This document shows, one piece after another, positions 12,639 to 16,179 of a DNA stretch of 16,179 nucleotides. Origin of the DNA: JANNHP01 sp031404455 (GTDB taxonomy: Bacteria; Planctomycetota; JAJSAM01; JAJVHW01); assembly GCA_031404455.1 (NCBI GenBank), contig JANNHP010000220.1:1-16179 (forward strand), read 5' to 3'. A program made the translations under genes and the position numbers. Position 1 is the first letter of the stretch, and each line of letters begins with the position of its first letter. Under the pieces are notes generated by a model. That model was not told the DNA's origin. It ran no database searches and saw only the letters and a list, made by a program, of their open reading frames with translations.

Positions 12639-15600
12639 CGGGCGGCGGCCCCGGACGGACTCCGCGGACGTCCGCGCCGCGCACTCCCGCGCCGCCGAAG
12701 CCGCTGGCTCCGCCGATCACCGACGATCCGCCGCGGCCGTCGGCGTGGACGGTGTCGATCGACCGCGGCGGGACCTTCACGGACATCGTGCTCGTTGCGG
12801 CGGACGGGCGACTCGTCACGCTGAAGGTGCCGAGCGCCGCAGCGAACGCGGACGACGAGGACCCGGCGATCGGCGCGATCCGCGACGTCGTCGGCGCGCC
12901 GGACGGCGTCCCGATCGCGAGCGCTCACGTCCGTGAGGTGCGGATCGGCACGACGGCCGCGACGAACGCGCTCCTCGAACGGCGCGGCGAACGCTGCGCG
13001 CTCGTCGTCACGAAGGGCTTCGCGGATCTCCTCGCGATCGGCACGCAGGAGCGCCCGTCGCTCTTCGCGCTGCGGATCGAGAAGCCGCCGCCGCTTCCGG
13101 AGGACGTGTTCGAGGTGGACCAACGCGTCCTCGCGGACGGAACGGTCGATCGGCACGTCGACGTCCACGACCTGCAACGCGTCGCCCGCGCGATCCGCGC
13201 CCGCGGGTTCGACTCCGTGGCCGTCCTCTTCCTGCACAGCTTCGCGTTCCCCGCGCACGAACTCGTGGCGCGCGAGGTCCTTCACGGCGAGGGGGTCGAG
13301 CACGTCTTCCTGTCGCACGAGTCAGCCCGAGAGATCCAGGCACTGCCGCGCGGCGAGACGGCCTGCGCGGACGCGTACCTCACGCCCGTGCTCCGCCGGG
13401 CGCTCGATCGCTTCCGCAAGTCGTTCGCACTGGACGTTGTCATCCGCCTGATCCGCAGCGACGGCGGGCTTTGCGAGGCGCAAGACGCTCAGGGTCGTTC
13501 CGCGGTCCTCTCGGGCCCAGCGGGCGGCGCGCTCGCGGTCGCACGACTCCGCGGGCCGCTCCCGGCGATCGGCGTCGACATGGGCGGCACGAGCACCGAC
13601 GTATGCCGGGCGGCGCCGGACGTCGAAGCCCGCTACGAGACGCGCGTCGCGGGACTGCGCCTGCGCGTGCCGTCGCTCCGCGTCCACACCGTCGCCGCGG
13701 GCGGCGGTTCCATCCTCGCGTTCGACGGACGACGGTTCCGCGTCGGCCCCGAGAGCGCAGGCGCGCGACCCGGGCCCGCGGGATACGGCCTCGGCGGACC
13801 GGCGACGCTCACGGACGCGAACGCCGTCCTCGGACGTCTCCATGTCGCGTCGTTCCCCGCGTGCTTCGGCGAGGACGGCGAGAGCGCGTTCGATGTCGCC
13901 GCCTCACGCCGCGCGATCGCGCCGCTCGCCTCGACCGCCGGCATGTCCGTCGAGGAAGCCGCCGCCGGCTTCCTGCGCGTCGGGAACGAGTGCGTCGCGC
14001 AGGCGATCCGCGAGGAGAGCGTGCTACGCGGCTACGACGTCCGCGATCACGCGCTCGTCGCATTCGGCGGCGCCGGGCCTCAGCACGCGTGCGCGCTTGC
14101 GGTCGCGCTCGGGATGACGACGGTCATCGTGCCGCGTCTCGCGAGCGTGCTCTCGGCGTGGGGGATCGCGGGGGCGAGACCGTCGCAGGACCACTCGATC
14201 CACGTCCTCGGACCGCTGGACGAAGAGAGCCTCCGGGACGTGAAGTCGCAGGGCATGTTGGCCTGGATCGGCGATGCCCGCGCACGGGCGGTGCTGGAAC
14301 TTCGCGTTCAGGGAACGGACGCCACTGTTCCGGTCCCGCTCCGGCCGACTCAGGAACTCGCGGACGTTCGAACGGCGTTCGTCGCGGCGCACCTCCGCGC
14401 GTACGGTTTTCGCCCGGCCGAGGACGCCCGGATCGAAGTGGTCAACGTCCGCCTTCGCTGGGAGGACGCGACCGGCGATCCGCCTGCCGGTGCGACGAGG
14501 AACGCGGCGGCGGCCCGCGGCACGGTCGCCGCGCCCGCGACCGTCTGGTTCGGCGACGCGAGCAACTCGGTTGCGCCGCTCCTGACGCTCGTGCACCGCT
14601 GCGACTCGCTCGCGTCCGGCGACGAGATCGACGGCCCTGCGCTCCTCGTCGACGCGACGACGACGGTCGTCGTCGAACCCGGCTGGAGAGTCTCCGCCGA
14701 GGACGACGCGTTCGTGCTGCGGCCGACGGCGCCCGCGCCGGTCCACCGCGCGAGCAGGGAACGCGACCCCGTGACGCTCGCGCTCTTCGCCAACCGTTTC
14801 ATGTCCGCCGCCGAGCGCATGGGCGCCGTCCTCGAACGGACGAGCCACTCCACGAACATCAAGGAACGCCTCGACTTCTCGTGCGCCCTCTTCGACGGCG
14901 AGGGCCGCCTCGTCGCGAACGCGCCGCACATCCCGGTCCACCTCGGTGCGATGGGGGAGAGCGTCCGCGCGATCGTCGCCGCGCGCGGGACGGACCTCCA
15001 CGAGGGCGACGTGATCGTGACGAACGATCCGTACCGCGGCGGGTCGCACCTGCCGGACGTCACCGCCGTGACGCCGGTGCTCGTCTCCGGCGGACGCGCG
15101 CGGATGTTCGTCGCCAACCGCGCGCACCACGCCGACGTCGGCGGGATCACGCCCGGATCGATGCCGCCGCTCTCGACGTCGATCGACGAAGAGGGCGCGT
15201 GCGTCCACGACCTCCTGCTCGTCCGCGACGGTGTGCTCTTCGAGGACGACGCCCGCCGCGCGTTCGCGGCGTCGCGCGGGGTGGACGAGCGCATCGCCGA
15301 CTTCCGCGCGCAGGCCGCCGCGAACGCCGAGGGCGCGCGCCTCCTGCGCGACATGTGCGAGACGCACGGGCCGGACGTGGTCGAGGCCTACATGGCCCAC
15401 GTCCTCGACGACGGCGAAGCGGCGATGAGCGAGATGCTGCGCGCGTTGCCGCCGGGGCCGCACGTCATGGAGGACGCGCTTGACGACGGCACGCCGCTGC
15501 GCGTGTCGATCTCGGTCGCCGACCATGGCCTCGGGCAGTACGGAACCGTCCGGGGGACGGTTCCGCGGGGCCGCGCGGTCGTCGACTTCGCCGGGACGGG

Positions 15601-16179
15601 CCCGCGGTCGCGAGGCAACCTCAACGCGCCCCGCGCCGTCACGCGCGCGGCGGTGCTGTACGCGTTGCGTTGTCTCGTCGGCCGCGACGTGCCGCTCAAC
15701 GAAGGGTGCCTGCGTCCCGTCGAGATCCGCATCCCCGCGGGGTCGATCCTCGATCCGTCGCCGCCCGACGCCGTCGTCGGCGGGAACGTGGAGACGTCGA
15801 TGCGGATCGTCGACCTCGTTCTCGGGGCACTCGGCGCCTGCGCGGCGAGCCAAGGGACGATGAACAACCTCACGTTCGGGACGGCGGACCGCGCGTACTA
15901 CGAGACGCTCGGCGGCGGCGGCGGCGCGGGGCCGACCTTCGACGGCGCGTCGGCCGTGCAACTCCACATGACGAACACGCGCATCACCGACGTCGAAGTG
16001 CTCGAGACGCGGTTCCCGGTCGTCGTCCGCAGCTTCTCAATCCGCCGCGGCAGCGGCGGCGCGGGCGCCCACCGCGGCGGCGACGGACTCGTCCGGGAGA
16101 TCGAGTTCCTGGCGCCGATGTCGGGCGGCATCCTCTCGGAGCGTCGCGTCCGCGCGGCGTTCGGCCTCGCGGGCGGATC
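12635..16179 (+). CDS. Fused hydantoinase A/B, 5-oxoprolinase-type ATPase (C-terminus cut by window edge)
   Basis: I translated this frame codon by codon: it stays open from the GTG at 12635 to the right edge (1181 codons). Members hydrolyse 5-oxoproline or N-methylhydantoins with ATP. A Pro-rich leader (about 38 residues) precedes the HyuA half: SIDRGGTFTD (41-50), GTTAATNALLERRGER, GTQERPSLF, then the second ATPase motif VDMGGTSTDV with D315 and FGGAGPQHACALA. The HyuB half begins near residue 712: RTSHSTNIKERLDFSCALF, NDPYRGGSHLPDV, HHADVGG (H831), GNLNAP and RRGSGGAGAHRGGDG. The ALLERRGER and GTQ.RP..F segments look like 5-oxoprolinase (OPLAH/OXP1) more than N-methylhydantoinase. The fused form is about 1200-1290 residues, so only a few dozen residues are missing. 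The start overlaps the LarA-like stop (GTGA). Confidence 0.93.
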   Translation, partial: MTGGGPGRTPRTSAPRTPAPPKPLAPPITDDPPRPSAWTVSIDRGGTFTDIVLVAADGRLVTLKVPSAAANADDEDPAIGAIRDVVGAPDGVPIASAHVREVRIGTTAATNALLERRGERCALVVTKGFADLLAIGTQERPSLFALRIEKPPPLPEDVFEVDQRVLADGTVDRHVDVHDLQRVARAIRARGFDSVAVLFLHSFAFPAHELVAREVLHGEGVEHVFLSHESAREIQALPRGETACADAYLTPVLRRALDRFRKSFALDVVIRLIRSDGGLCEAQDAQGRSAVLSGPAGGALAVARLRGPLPAIGVDMGGTSTDVCRAAPDVEARYETRVAGLRLRVPSLRVHTVAAGGGSILAFDGRRFRVGPESAGARPGPAGYGLGGPATLTDANAVLGRLHVASFPACFGEDGESAFDVAASRRAIAPLASTAGMSVEEAAAGFLRVGNECVAQAIREESVLRGYDVRDHALVAFGGAGPQHACALAVALGMTTVIVPRLASVLSAWGIAGARPSQDHSIHVLGPLDEESLRDVKSQGMLAWIGDARARAVLELRVQGTDATVPVPLRPTQELADVRTAFVAAHLRAYGFRPAEDARIEVVNVRLRWEDATGDPPAGATRNAAAARGTVAAPATVWFGDASNSVAPLLTLVHRCDSLASGDEIDGPALLVDATTTVVVEPGWRVSAEDDAFVLRPTAPAPVHRASRERDPVTLALFANRFMSAAERMGAVLERTSHSTNIKERLDFSCALFDGEGRLVANAPHIPVHLGAMGESVRAIVAARGTDLHEGDVIVTNDPYRGGSHLPDVTAVTPVLVSGGRARMFVANRAHHADVGGITPGSMPPLSTSIDEEGACVHDLLLVRDGVLFEDDARRAFAASRGVDERIADFRAQAAANAEGARLLRDMCETHGPDVVEAYMAHVLDDGEAAMSEMLRALPPGPHVMEDALDDGTPLRVSISVADHGLGQYGTVRGTVPRGRAVVDFAGTGPRSRGNLNAPRAVTRAAVLYALRCLVGRDVPLNEGCLRPVEIRIPAGSILDPSPPDAVVGGNVETSMRIVDLVLGALGACAASQGTMNNLTFGTADRAYYETLGGGGGAGPTFDGASAVQLHMTNTRITDVEVLETRFPVVVRSFSIRRGSGGAGAHRGGDGLVREIEFLAPMSGGILSERRVRAAFGLAGG
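15541..15565. repeat. Perfect 11-bp inverted repeat inside the HyuB half
   Basis: The arms cggaaccgtcc (15541-15551) and ggacggttccg (15555-15565) flank ggg. The stretch encodes GTVRGTVPR, a short internal Gly-Thr-Val repeat, so a small peptide duplication with opposite codon use may explain it. It would form a strong hairpin in the mRNA. No function is evident. Confidence 0.4.

Noticed and set aside
14652..14675. Inverted repeat cgacgacgac/gtcgtcgtcg
   Set aside because: Simple GAC/GTC codon runs encoding Thr-Thr-Thr-Val-Val-Val; low-complexity coding sequence explains it.
13471..15483. 670-codon plus-strand open frame
   Set aside because: Out of frame inside the oxoprolinase gene. The product is almost entirely Arg/Gly/Ala/Pro, whereas the true frame (from 12635) has HyuA and HyuB motifs throughout.
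14024..15967. 647-codon minus-strand open frame
   Set aside because: Antisense to the HyuB half, with no recognisable domain.

Overview
The window is a gene-dense, very GC-rich bacterial chromosome segment. Genes abut or overlap, third codon positions are mostly G or C, and many starts are GTG or TTG. An FHA-Ser/Thr kinase, a PQQ-type beta-propeller protein, a fused hydantoinase A+B and metabolic genes together fit a high-GC environmental lineage. A planctomycete-like bacterium is my best guess, but that rests on gene style only; there is no rRNA or other marker to settle it. I see no tRNA, rRNA, CRISPR array, IS element or phage gene.

Left part (1-3898). A minus-strand pair holds a PLP-binding YggS/PLPBP protein (1103-1813) and, 12 nt downstream, an FHA-domain Ser/Thr protein kinase (TTG start at 1090) that runs off the left edge. 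Divergent from them is an exported PQQ/beta-propeller protein (2026-3159) with a plausible sigma70-type promoter and a strong ribosome-binding site. It converges on an unusually short tRNA(Ile)-lysidine synthetase, tilS (3185-3898, minus).

Central metabolic operon (3971-7727, plus). gap and pgk are followed by one uninterrupted ORF that encodes ribulose-phosphate 3-epimerase in its first ~215 residues and the acetyl-CoA carboxylase beta subunit AccD from residue 233 on. Both internal junctions are four-base TTGA stop/start overlaps, so translation is probably coupled. The operon joins lower glycolysis, the pentose phosphate pathway and the first committed step of fatty-acid synthesis. The Rpe-AccD fusion is the most unusual gene in the window.

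Accessory island (7728-8552). A BrnT-family toxin with a BrnA-like antitoxin sits on the minus strand, its last stop codon touching the accD stop codon. A small uncharacterised acidic protein is divergent from the toxin.

Right part (8554-16179). A histone-deacetylase-family (AcuC-like) gene is divergent from htpG (Hsp90). A perfect 12-bp-arm inverted repeat with a 3-nt centre (9517-9543) is centred on the htpG start codon and lies at the 5' end of the deacetylase gene; it could be an operator or an RNA hairpin that controls htpG translation. After htpG come a LarA-family (nickel-pincer racemase-like) protein and, coupled by a GTGA overlap, a fused HyuA-HyuB 5-oxoprolinase-type protein. The latter stays open for over 3.5 kb to the right edge.
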